DNA of 64,000 nucleotides from Pterois miles (Eukaryota; Chordata; Actinopteri; Perciformes; Scorpaenidae): the NCBI GenBank assembly GCA_947000775.1, contig CAMQGK010000559.1, positions 1,110,001 to 1,174,000 on the forward strand, written 5' to 3'. Position numbers and translations under genes: made by a program. The notes beneath the pieces were generated by a model. That model searched no databases and had not been told where the DNA came from. It worked only from the letters and a program-made list of their open reading frames with translations. Below, one piece after another: positions 1-11,600 of this stretch (position 1 is the first letter of the stretch; each line of letters begins with the position of its first letter).

Positions 1-702
1 ATCAGGCTTTAAGAGCTCTTGCCTGGCTAGACGTAAAGACAACAGCATATTTCCTCTGTGAAATTGCCCAAACTTACTTTACTTACACCTCTTCTGACTC
101 AGTATATATGAAATAGCTACATCACTGTTTGTACAGTAGAGTTGATCTGATGTGAACACACAGGACAGTATATTATATAACAGACAAGTTATTTAAGTTA
201 CAGTAAGACTAAAAAAGGCATGGTGTTAAATGGAAAAGGCTGTAACAGAGTCGTAATCTGGAAAATAAATAATGATCCATATTGAAGACTGCAGAGGGGA
301 CAATGCATGGTCATATCAGGATATTTTAAATATTTCTGACCCCATCATGTGTCAGACCACACTGACATACATCAAAACCATTTCCAAGAACACAGATTTA
401 GCTGAAGGAACCTAATGAAATATCCATACAGCTGGATTTATCATCTAACAGGAGAAATAATGGAATTTGATCAAAAGTAAACCGTTTTTAAATCAGTCCC
501 GTTGAGGTCGTCATTATATGTGAAACACACAGATGTGGATAAATGACTGTTTGTACAGTTATCAGTAAACCATCTGAGCAAGAAAAAAAAAGGAAACATT
601 GTGATGTCAGCAACAGACCCAGCGCTTTGGAAACAGACATGCATGGATAACCTGTTCAAACTCACACCTCTAATGAGTGTGTGTGTGTGTGTGTGTGTGC
701 GT
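1..702 (-). other. 3' flank / 3' UTR side of idh3g
   Basis: Sequence downstream of the idh3g stop codon. It begins with a (GT)n run at 677-699, immediately after the stop. No AATAAA was found on the minus strand here, so the transcript end is undefined. No convincing gene is seen. Confidence 0.4.
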
Positions 703-3700
703 TTAGAGCTGAGCTGTGAGCGGCCCTTTACTCTGGATGATCCTCATGATGGACTGGACCACTTCTGACGTGGTGCCCTGACCCCCAATATCAGCTGTGT
801 GCAACTGCAATAAAAACAGAACAAAACAGGATGCTCACAAACATGGTCCAAAATGAACCAAATCAGGTTAAAAAGCACCAAAGCCAGAACATGTAAAATT
901 GTCTATTTGTATTTGTATGAGTGCTTTATTATGTGTAAGGGATAATGTACAGCGAGCATCGTCCTAAAGGGGTTTATTTCGCAACTATGCTTTTTACACA
1001 ACTTCTTACTTAAAAAATCAATAATTTGACACAAAAATGGTCCGCCAGAGTCCATAGCAACGGTCTATTATACATAGCAACTGTCTGTTATAACGAAACA
1101 ACAGACTGTACAACCCTGTGATTGACCAATCAAAATCAAGTATTCACCAAAGCCATGTAATAAAAATATTTAACTGTCTGTATGCAAACCGTTTGGAGAA
1201 ATAAAAGACATATCACATATCATCTCGCCTGCCAAAGCGGTGAGCAGTCTGCTGCCTTGGATGATAAGCAGTTCAGGCTTTTAAATGAGCTCAAGCACTA
1301 TAATTAATGTCAATGCCATACAATATAAAATCAGATACCATACAGTGTAGCACTTTATAAGAGCTTTGTGACACTGAAAGGGCACGACGCTGCTTTGTGT
1401 GAACGTATTGTGATGCCCACTGGGAAGCCGGCCAAACCTGTCACCAGGGCACCTAAGCCTCTGTCACATAACAATGGCCTGTTGGCTTTGTGGCAGCGAG
1501 ACAGGTGAGGGAAGACTTACCCTGGTTTCATTCATAGTGGTGAGGATTGCATTTCGGATCAGACTGGCGTAGTCATAAAGCCTGGAGAGCATACAAGAGA
1601 AAGATTTATTTATTTACTGGTATACCACAGTGACAGCATTGCATCTCAGATGGAATCACAGAAAGATCAGTTGTAACCCATCAGCTATCGGTCTGGCGAC
1701 AGATAAGCATCTGGGCGCAAGGGACTATATTTTTGGAGTTCAGGTGTAGCCAGCGGATATCTGGGCCAAGACTTCCTTTTTTATGTGCTGCTCATTGTTT
1801 ATAGTCTGATTAGCAACTTGAGACTGGAGCTGGAGTTAAGAGACAACATGTACGACCAGATTGTTTCACAAGTAGCCAGTTTGCAAGCCAATGTTAAACC
1901 AATAAAATGCTAAATCATCATCAGACCATAGCCGGTGGGTTCAGAGATTCTATTTTGGCCAATGTCTTCTGCCTCTTTTGCTCTCCGTTTGCCTGCATTC
2001 AACCAAAGCCTGCTTGAACGTGATTAGTCAATACTACTCCAACAACAAAGGGAAGTCTGATACCAAAATCTTGCATCACTGCCTACAGACTCTACATGTG
2101 GATGCAGAATCTCTCTAGAGATATAACAGAAAGGTATGTACTGAAAGTATCTGAGCTGGAAAATCTTACTTTAGGTGGTCCAACATCATACAGCCGGCCA
2201 GCAGCATGGCAGTGGGGTTAGCAATGTTCCTGTTTGCAATACTCTTCCCGGTGTTCCTTGTGGCCTGAGAAAGCCATAAAAATAAGATGAGAAAGAGACA
2301 AAATTCTGATGTATGATCTTCATGTATTTTCCATTCTTCAAAAAACAGAGGGGACAGTGTCCCACTTAGCTGCAAGACACTCACCGTTTCAAAGACAGCA
2401 TAGTCTCGGCCGTAGTTAGCCCCGGGCACGAGGCCAGGCCCCCCCACCAGGCCTGCACACACGTTGCTCACCACGTTCCCGTACAGATTGGGCATCACCA
2501 TCACATCAAACTGCTGTGGCTTGGACACCAGCTAAAAACACAAACAAAGTGATCGGTGACAGATATAGCAACATTTAGAAACCAAGCTAAGAGGTATTTT
2601 CCTCCTCTGTCACCTGCATGGTGGTGTTGTCCACAATCATGCTGTCGAATGTGATGTCTGGGTAACCAGAGGCCACTTCTCGGCAACACTGCAGGAACAA
2701 GCCATCGCCGAGCTTCCTGTTGGAGCAGAAAGGCCAAATTCAACATTTACAGCTCTACAAACTCACAATATTATGTAAGACTCTGATGGCCAGAAAGTTC
2801 CAGCATGATACAGCTGCCTCAGAGTAACTCACATGATGTTAGCCTTGTGTACGGCAGTGACCTTACTGCGACCTTTCTCCCTGGCCAGTCGGAAGGCGTA
2901 GTCGGCAATCCTGAGGGAATTGTTCCTGGTGATGATCTTAAGACTCTCCACTACCCCTGATACACTCTAAAAGAAGACAGGGAGGACAATGATTGATAAA
3001 CTAAAGTTAAAGTAGTTGGTGCTGTTAACTGTCTGAGACCCACTTAAATCCATTTTTTTTTCTTTTTTAGGGGGAACAGGGGTCTTTAGGGAGAGATAAC
3101 AGGTCAGCAGTAGATGTCACATAGAAGTGGTGTAAATCGACTGAAAGCTGGGAACCTGAAGATTAATTTGAGAAGCAGTTCTGCACTGTGTGTAAAGGTC
3201 ATTTTAAAAAATGGTCTCACTATGTGAAACGGCTACTATGGGGACTAACATCCCACATGAATAAAATTGGTCTCATTGGATCCACAAGAATCTATGCTGC
3301 ATGCATAAGACTGCGTGGTTTTTGCCCCCTTTACTTCCTTCCAGACAAGCTAACGTGGTAGGTATCAATAGATTCATTACATTTTCAAGTTTCATATGCA
3401 ACCAGTACCTTCAGCTGTACTTGTGAAGCAGTATGTAGAACTGACTCGGATCCTCATTCTGTGTAAAACATCACGCTTTAACTGCACATCCTTAAACCTT
3501 CATTTTAGGCTTGTGCAAATTTTATAGCATTCTAAAAGTTTCATTAAGTTGGCAACTAAGAAACAGCATTTAATGGACCAATACGTAATATATTTACTGT
3601 AATAAATCATAAAATGACCATGTCATCAGAGATAAAGGAAACAAGCAAAGTTGAAATACTAGCTTCTCAGACAACAATGCTACAGCCAGTATGTTCTCCT

Positions 3701-5440
3701 TTGACAGTTCCACTCCGGTCCGGAACATTTGTTTTTGTTTTGGCCGGTGTGATCCTGTCCGCTTTCAACACCCCGCTACCACATTTGAAATAAACTGGCA
3801 CACAAACAGCTTTCTGCAGCCATGGAAGTAAGCAAACAAACTGGATCAACAGAGATAATGTTAATGTTAGATTCTACCTGACCTGAAAAGCCCCGGCACA
3901 TCTCTCTGTGGTCCTTGTGCAGCTGGGTCATCAAGGCAGCAAGTATTTGAGACACACAGCTGGGGAAGTGATTCAGGCTGCTGCTGGCCAGAACCTAACA
4001 TGGTCGTGTCTAGAAGGTAACCCTCAAATTGCGAAAACATGCGCTGCTATCAGTCACAAGGGAGGACGGGATGGGCGATGGTTTTAAATCTGGACTGCTC
4101 TTACCCATTTTAAATGCTAGCTGTCAGTTCTACATATTGTTCCTTTAATGTGCATCTGTCATGTCTGACTAATCATGTATATTACCAGATCAATGTTTTC
4201 CCTTGCATGGGTAGTACCTCACTCCCATTGAAAGACAGACACAGAGAGGAAAGAAGTCTTTAAAGGAGGGACTGTAAGCGTGTTTCAGCCAGCAGTAGAA
4301 CTGATTTGTGTTTCTGTCTGACCTCATGCTCCAGACTGCTGTACTCTCCCTCCGTGTTCTCCCTGATGATCATGATGTCAATGTTCTTGTGGCGAGTCTG
4401 GACTCCAGGGAGCGACTGGCAGTGCATCACGTTGGCATACAGGTCTAAGCTTGTGCTGTTAATACATGCATGGAACAAGACAGAGGGGAGGGTGGGAGGG
4501 GTTAGGAATAAACAATGGATCAAGTGACATTACCAGACATGAACACACAAATCATGGAACGTAAGCCATCAGACAAAAGAGAGCCTATATCAAGGGAACT
4601 GAAAATGTCATTAAAACTCTTACCGTAGGAGATTATTTCTGGATTTGACAGATGGCGCCATGGTGTGTTTGGTTTCTATGTTACCTATAGGGACAGTTAA
4701 GTAGTGTCATAGTTAAACTTTAGTGTCATGGTCTTATTATAAACATATACAGTACATGCTTCTCACAGCTGTGACACAAAAGAGCTTTGCTTGCCTTTGA
4801 GGGCAACTCCATTGCGGCGAATGGCAGTGATGGCATTGTCAATATCATCCTCAGTCTCCACAGCAGAGTTGACGTGCACCACCTCAAAGTCCACTGGGAC
4901 ACAGCTGAACCTACAGCATGAATACAAAAATACACGTTGATGCAGTACTCACCAGTCTGTAGTCGACACTTTGAACAGTTAAAGTCTTCAAAAGTCTAGC
5001 CGACCTGAAAACCTCTCTGACATGATTGAGCAGCTCTGGACCAATTCCATCTCCAGGGATGAGGGTCACCGTGTGTCGGCCTCCATACTTTGCAGGAGGA
5101 GGCTGTAAACATTAGCATTTTATACATTATGAACTGCACTTAACATAAAGGACAACATTAGTGGTTTTGCAAGTTTTAACCCAACTACAAATCACCTATA
5201 AATGCTAGCCCTTTCTCATTCCCAGTGCATCAAATACAGAGGCCTTGTCGGTCAGTGGCCATCGGGTTTCCCTACCGTCACACAAAACACCGTAGCGCCA
5301 GTATGAAGCACACTGGGCGTTACATTAACTATAATGTAAATCCAACGGCAGCAACAGTAACCGCTCCGAGAAAGCACACCGGAAGTGTGATGACGTACTG
5401 TAGATTCAAAGATTCATGATAGTGTCGCTGCAGCACAACT

Positions 5441-5512
<72 letters not shown>

Positions 5513-7564
5513 CTACACATAAAGAGTGATATCCACCTGAGAATAACTAATGTTATTTCTTATTTCTGGATATTTTGGTATTTATATTTCAATGGTATTT
5601 TATTATTATATTTTATTATGACATACTTGTAGATTAAAAAAATGCATTTGGGTCAGCCGTACTCTATACTCTCTTTAGATAGATGATCCATCACAGCTTA
5701 CATTTAGCTGCTTAACAGTTGCGGAAAGAAAATGGCTTCTGCTGGCCATTACATTCCACTCAATAACAATGCAATTTAACAAACTCTTATGTGTAGCAAT
5801 TGGGTAATTCAAGCTATTTTTAAATATGTAAAGGTTTTCATACCGTAGGGAAATGGAGAAGGCTTTAGTAAATGTTGACAGCACCCAAAATCTGTAGTTA
5901 ATGGTCCAGCACCAAGTAGGTAAGTGTGTGTGAGGATAATGTTAAGCAGTAAAAAGTTTATAGTGTTATTTAGAGCTGGGGAATATTGTCATCACATTAT
6001 ACGATATGTTTAATGGTGTGAATGGAAAACATTTATATTATTAAACTTGAATTACGATGGAATTACAGAGCCAAATGCATTATGTGTTTGACGTGATATT
6101 CCAGGACCTTACCAATAACATTACTGTGGTGTACATAAACATTGACAGAAGGTTTTCTACTTAGTTTGAAGATCTACAGAAGGTAATGATCTGTTTTTGA
6201 TGTGTTGTAGTCTAATAAGCCAAGTTAGAGTCAGAGTACTTACAATGTTGTCTCTCTGTTGAAGGTGGACAGCAAGGAAAGGAGAACAACAAGAGTTAGA
6301 TAGTAGCAGTTTGATAGCCACATAAAAGAATCCAGGTAGTGAGCACAGATATATTATAACCTCTCCTCCTCCAAGACGGTGGAAAAACAGGTAAATAGCA
6401 TCCCCAGGTTACATTAAAATTATTAAAACACACAAAAAGTACCCTAACTCCCAAAGTTGAACCCAAAGCCATACAGCTTGGAAATAAATAGTTTAATGAG
6501 TAGCAGTGATTTTTCTTAATGGCATCATGAATACCATTATTAGTGATGCACTGATAACGGATCAAATATCGGGCTGATAATGACTCAAATAGCTGGATCA
6601 GATATCGGTGAGAATGGGGCTAATCTATCTATATACCTTATATACTGGAATTTTAAATCCCGCTTACGTTTTGACCAGTGTGTAGCAGCATTAAAAAGAT
6701 TTAAACTGCTAAGTTTAATTGCTGGTGTATGATTAATTAATTTAACAATAATAATTAAAAAATGTAAATCTGTGTATTTATTGGTTATATTTTGTTTTAC
6801 ATTTAGAGAAGCAATGTTTAAGTCAAGCCTGATGTTGCCTTGCACACATAACAGAATGATCCCAGTCACTTCCTCACATTGAGGCATACAGCTTATTGAT
6901 GAAACACTGGTACCGGACCGGTACTCGGTATCGCTATCGGTATCTGGACTGAAAAGTCAGGTTGGTGCATCCCTAACAAATCACATCTACTCATTCTAAC
7001 AAGGCTGAAACCCACAGAAAAACATACAAAAAGTACCCTACCACTCCCAACCCTAATGAGTAGCAGTATTTTTTATGGTTTTACAAGTACCATGACATAC
7101 AGATCTCATTATATACTCATCCCAACCAGCTTTGAAAGCCACAGAGACGATCAGATTCACTCACACTACGTGAGGTCTTGTTCCTGTGACTTGTCAGAGT
7201 TGTTCCAAATACCTGAAATACACAATAAAGACAAATGTTTTAGAGCGTGTTTGTGAAGACATTTTATTATCAGAGGGTCCAAGCTGTTTAGCAACCACCT
7301 CTGCTGCTGAAAAGATGAGGAAGACTGCTGCTATCTTGCTAATTCACTTGTAACATTGATATTAACCGTATGACCTTGTGTCCACATAAAAATAACAATA
7401 AAATAGTAAGACTTTCATTAGGAGCCACGCAACAACAGTAACATCCACAACCGATGTGACTACAGCGACGTATCTTGTCTTACTTTAACCGTATTTCCAA
7501 GACGTCCACCCCAGAAAGGATTAATGATTTTAGACAGCGACAGTACAGCATTGTGGGCAGCCAT
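703..7564 (-). CDS. idh3g: Isocitrate dehydrogenase [NAD] subunit gamma, mitochondrial
   Basis: Coding exons in transcript order: 7484-7564, 7165-7212, 5005-5102, 4795-4910, 4624-4684, 4323-4455, 2833-2966, 2614-2716, 2385-2531, 2170-2264, 1521-1581, 703-804. They total 1179 nt or 393 codons including the stop, and all phases join. The first 43 residues (from MAAHNAVLSLSKI) form a mitochondrial targeting segment with basic and hydroxylated residues. Residues from about 44 (PPPAKYGGRHTV, then IPGDGIGPE) start the isocitrate/isopropylmalate dehydrogenase fold. Family motifs follow: DLYANVMHCQSLPGV, RENTEGEYSSLEHE, VTAVHKANIMKLGDG, NLYGNVVSNVCAGLVGG and DIGGQGTTSE near the C-terminus. In the family, gamma is the regulatory partner of the alpha2-beta-gamma enzyme that oxidises isocitrate in the matrix and mediates citrate and ADP activation. 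Odd points: the exon 4/5 intron starts with GC, the exon 6 donor is GTCAGA, and the usual IETNH reads IETKH. Length and motifs fit idh3g, not idh3a or idh3b. Confidence 0.95.
3573..4144. mobile_element. TTAA-flanked MITE in idh3g intron 6
   Basis: Left end TTAA|TGGACCAATACGTA (TTAA 3569-3572) pairs with right end TACATATTGTTCCT|TTAA (TTAA 4145-4148), imperfect inverted termini matching about 10 of 14. No transposase. The TTAA duplication suggests Kolobok- or piggyBac-type mobilisation. Confidence 0.55.
5443..5510. repeat. (CA)n microsatellite
   Basis: Uninterrupted AC dinucleotide run of about 34 units in the idh3g intron upstream of exon 3. Confidence 0.97.
6244..6255 (-). CDS. idh3g: Possible 12-nt microexon of idh3g (RDNI)
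   Basis: On the minus strand a 12-nt stretch encoding Arg-Asp-Asn-Ile sits between ...TTCAACAG and GTAAGTAC. It lies in the intron between the exon ending at 7165 and the exon starting at 5102. Both flanking junctions are phase 0, so inclusion would insert four residues just before PPPAKYGG and give 397 residues. The human protein has a short divergent stretch at this point. Supported only by splice consensus and phase. Confidence 0.4.
6541..6975. mobile_element. hAT-like non-autonomous element
   Basis: Starts TAGTGATGCACTGATA and ends TTGGTGCATCCCTA, giving an inverted TAGnGATGCACYRA terminus. Contains the phrase GGTACCGGACCGGTACTCGG near its right end. A related fragment lies at 19755-20050. 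The 8-bp target duplication is degraded. It lies in an idh3g intron. Confidence 0.6.
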
Positions 7565-8067
7565 CTTGATATTGAAGCACTTGTTGCGCGTGCACGAGGA
7601 GGAGCGGATATGCTCGCGCATGTTTTTCTTTTTTCTTTTTTTTTTCGTCACTGCAAATATGTATTTATTTTTAATAAAAAGTGGTGGCTTTTGTGCCAAT
7701 GTAAGAGGGGAAAGTCGTGATTTACTCGACAATAAAAATATCAAACGTTTATTGTAAAATAAATTTTGGTCATGTGACTAACTTTGCGCAGACTCAGTGG
7801 TGACAGACTATATCCGGAAGACAAGACATGGGATAAACCGTATATTTCTTCCATGTTTGTTAAAAGCGGACTTACCCGACTTATGCAAATGGTTGACTGG
7901 GGAAATTGACTTCAAACTGTCTTCTCGCTGAAAGATAATTTATACCATAGGAGCGTCAATGAGGAAACAGCGCAAGAAATAGTCAAAGTCCCGGGTGGCG
8001 AGAGCAACAGCTCGTCTTGACTGTTCAGTACTTACTAACAAAGGTTAAAAGAAAAGGCAATACTCAC

Positions 8068-8190
8068 CTGAAGCTTGGACACAGCAGGTAAGAGCTGTCG
8101 TTTCTCATTTGTAACTTCATACAAGTGATTGATATCGCTGTCAAAAGGATTATTATGTGTAGCCTCGTCTTCGTGATGGTTTGGGTTCAT
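8068..8190 (-). CDS. Unidentified start-type coding exon, 41 residues
   Basis: Reading minus, ATG at 8190 opens 41 codons (MNPNHHEDEATHNNPFDSDI..., ending AVSKLQ). They end exactly at a strong donor, CTTCAG|GTGAGTA, in phase 0. The peptide is acidic and polar, contains an Asn-Pro-Phe (NPF, EH-domain-ligand-like) tripeptide and a short charged segment. It is not a mitochondrial targeting sequence and does not resemble FAM3A. It lies upstream of idh3g exon 1 on the same strand, and no downstream partner exon could be assigned. It could be the first exon of another gene whose remaining exons lie in or beyond idh3g, an alternative idh3g first exon, or chance. I do not recognise the protein. Confidence 0.4.
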
Positions 8191-8450
8191 GTCATCTGTT
8201 CAAACGTCATCTCTGCAGAGCCATCTTGCATAGCCACTGTAAAAAATCTAAATCTTTCTGTTAAAGATATTAAACTTTGTATGAAATGACCCCAAATTAA
8301 TTGCAAATGTTATGATTTTATGGGTTAATTGTATTATTCACAATTAGAGTTTTGATAAAAGTATACCTACTCTTTTTAAGTTGCTTTAAAACAAAACAGT
8401 ACACTGAAATTGTATCTTTGCCTTTTGTGGAAACAAAATGAATATATGTC

Positions 8451-8496
8451 ATGTATGTATGTATGTATGTATGTATGTATGTATGTATGTATGTAT
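8451..8496. repeat. (ATGT)n tetranucleotide microsatellite
   Basis: About eleven tandem ATGT units between idh3g and fam3a. The ORFs reading Tyr-Val-Cys-Met repeats through it are artefacts. Confidence 0.95.
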
Positions 8497-8676
8497 TGTG
8501 TGTATATATTTCCATTGTACCTTTTATTTACGCTATTTACAACTTCTGTCATGGTGGATGGAAAATGAAAACATTGTCAAAGTTTTTGCCCAAAAAAAGA
8601 AACTATATTTTGCAAAGTTGTCTGAATTTCAAACCACCCTAATGCACCTATTTTTTTTCCCCAAATCTCTGTATAG

Positions 8677-11600
8677 GTCTATGAGACAGTGAATCATGAG
8701 ATTAACAGGTTAGTTAACATGTTAGTACATTTTAGTACACTCCAGTGGGAACTTAATAGCAGCTTGTTACTGTTGGACTTGTTGTTGATAGGTCCATGTG
8801 TCCTGCCTTAACTGGTGTTTCCTGTTCTCTTGACAGGGCCCCTTAGAGCTGTGGCTGTGCTGCTGTTGGTGGGGCTCACCTGGCTGCTGGCAAACACCTT
8901 ATTTGGAGGGGATAGTGGTTCATCTGTACGCCTTTTCTTCAGTGGTAAGAGAAGTAACTCTGAAACGATTAATTGATGGCCTTAAAATGAGTTGAGGACA
9001 ATTCATCAAAAAAAAAAAAAAGCCAACAATCACTGGTTCTAGCTGCTAGCGTGAGGATTTGGGGAGTTGCTCTGTTGCCTGAAAATTGAATGTCTTTGGG
9101 TTTTGTGCCGCTGACATCACCACAGGTTCTGGGCCATAGTGATGAATATTTTTCACTGTTTTGATAAAGAAAATAATTGATAGTAGCAACCCTAAAGACA
9201 AGTTATAAGTGCTGACGCTTGATTAGTTCATTTAAATATGAACATTTTATATTTTTTTTCAGGTGCAAGTGAGAAACCAACACCTGGTAAGTAAAAAAGC
9301 TGTATTATATGATAATTTTATGAGTATTCTTCCTGTCAAGTATGATCATGATACATTGTGTCTTCATCACCATTGACTAATGTATCATATTTTAGCTGAA
9401 ACGCGCCCTCGAAGGTATAAATGTGGACTTTCAGCTCCCTGTCCCCCAAAACATTTGGCTTTCCGACTGGTGTCTGGTGCTGCCAATGTCATTGGACCCA
9501 AAATCTGCCTGGAGGACAAGATGTGAGATTCAGTGTTTATCTTTTTTGTTTATCTATGTATTGGTCTCCCCTACGGTCTGTCTGTCTGTCTTTTTTTTTT
9601 CCTTTTTTTTTTTGGTTTCACACTCTGTTCTTTTTTTCCTCTGTGCTGTCATAACCAGGCCTGCAAGCCTTGTTGGGGAGCTGAATGCAAGTATTCTTTC
9701 AGTCTGTCTGTCCCCCATTTCTTTGTCTTTGTCTGTAGTCTTCGTTCTTAATAGATTTGTTGCCAGGCAGCGTGTAGCAGTGTGTAGAATAATGTGTTCA
9801 ATACAAGAACGTTTTCTCCAGCTCGTGTTTCAACCCTTTTGTGTTTCTGTCTCACAGGTTGGTAAGCAGTGTGAAGAACAATGTTGGCAGAGGACTCAAC
9901 ATAGCTTTGGTGAATGGTAAGAGATGCCCTTCTCCAACTTTTTTTTTTTTTTAATCTAACTGTGAAGCATTAATATTTTAAGCTGCTTTGAATTGGGTTA
10001 TTATAACATCTGACTGTTGTTTCTCTGCTCCAGGGGTGACAGGAGAGCTCATGGACACAAAAACCTTTGATACATGGGCAGGAGGTAATGCAAACCAGAC
10101 ATTAATGTATAAGACATGTTTCACATCTGGTACATATGGCTCAGCAATAGCATGCTATAAACCACAGTTTAATGGCTCATCTGATGTTCATTCTTTCTCA
10201 GATATTTCTGACCTGCTGAAGTTTCTCCGGCCGCTCCATGAAGGAACTCTTGTGTTTGTGGCTTCGTTTGATGATGCAGCTACAAAGTAAGAATCCATGA
10301 TGTGTGAGCTGTTCCAGTCCAACACCCCCAAACATATAAAAAAAAGTATAGATATAAAACTGTTTTATATCCATGAACAACCCTCTCTTTTCTCCTTAGA
10401 TCCACAGCGAAGCAATTTTCACAGATAAACTGTCGTCTGAGGCTTAAGAATATTTCATGTTAGAACTTGGAAAATGTTTTGTAGAGTAAAATAATCACGT
10501 GGCATTGCTACTGAGAACAGAATTTTTATACTATATCTTTATAACTGAACAGCAGAAACAATGTCTAGCCAGTTTTAAAAAAGCAACATCAGTTCATCTT
10601 TACAGTCAAATTCAACATTATACACTCCATTTGTATAAGAATCAAAGATGTATTCAAACATCTTCAAAAACTCACATAATAAAAAGTGTAGCATTAAAGT
10701 GCAGAACAAGTTACCACAATGTAGAGTAGGTGTACTAACCATCAGTTAACAATGCCACATTAGGAGTCACTTGCTTAAAGGGTACCTTTAGTATTTTTCA
10801 ACCTGTACCCTATATTCCTATGTTTTTGTGATCAACTGACTAATGGGGGCAACAATTTCTGATATTGCTCCAGAACTGAGGTAGAATGAAGTAACTGGCA
10901 GCTGCTCACAGGCTGCAATAAGGAGCTATTGGGGCAAGCTGGCACTGTCATTTGTGTCCACTAAAAGTGCTCATATTTGCTATGACAGGCTCTGATTGTT
11001 ATTTTAAGTGTTAGACATTATAGAAAGAGTCTCACTAAAGGAGGAGTCTCATTCTGAATCTGGCGAGGAGACGTATTGCGGGAAGACAACGGTGGAATAG
11101 TAAAATACATCAATGGTGGAACCGTCAGTGCCAGCCAAGCAGAGTTTATTGTGTTGGAGAGTAGATTGCGTAGCTTTGAGTGATTAAAAAGATTTTCAGT
11201 GTCATGGCTGAATAGTTGGGTGATTTTGACAATGTGGATGAGGCCTTTAAATCTGCTGGCCGTATTTATCTGAACCAGAGTATGAATATTGAGATTTCAC
11301 AATGAGACTTCTCCTTGAGCGGGACTTCACAAGCAGACAGGATCAGGAAGATAAGGACAACCTTTAATTTCTCTGTAGGGTGCTTTCCATAATGTTATCA
11401 GATACTTATGATAACCATCTGAACCTGTTTGTGGCAAAAAGAAGCACTTTTAGTGAACGTAACGTGACACGGGCGCTACTCGCCTTCGCAGTTCATTTTC
11501 TGGCTGCCGATTACAGCGCTCTCCCTCCATACTGGACCAATTTCAAAAATTGTTGTCCCTATTCATTGCTTAAACATGGGAAAATAGGGTCCAGGTTTAA

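Larger units (their letters stand above)
7565..8676. promoter_or_regulatory. Head-to-head idh3g / fam3a intergenic promoter region
   Basis: The two genes diverge here, with idh3g ATG at 7564 (minus) and the first fam3a coding exon at 8677 (plus). An ETS-like CCGGAAG lies at 7814-7820. The fam3a ATG exon is preceded by a good acceptor (pyrimidine run ending TATAG at 8676), so fam3a must have at least one non-coding exon upstream. The region also holds the unidentified minus-strand exon at 8068-8190 and an (ATGT)n run. Shared promoter activity is inferred from arrangement only. Confidence 0.4.

Noticed and set aside
9423..9920. 165-codon plus-strand ORF across fam3a exons 4-5
   Set aside because: Out of frame with FAM3A and runs through intron 4; the true exons are set by phase and homology.
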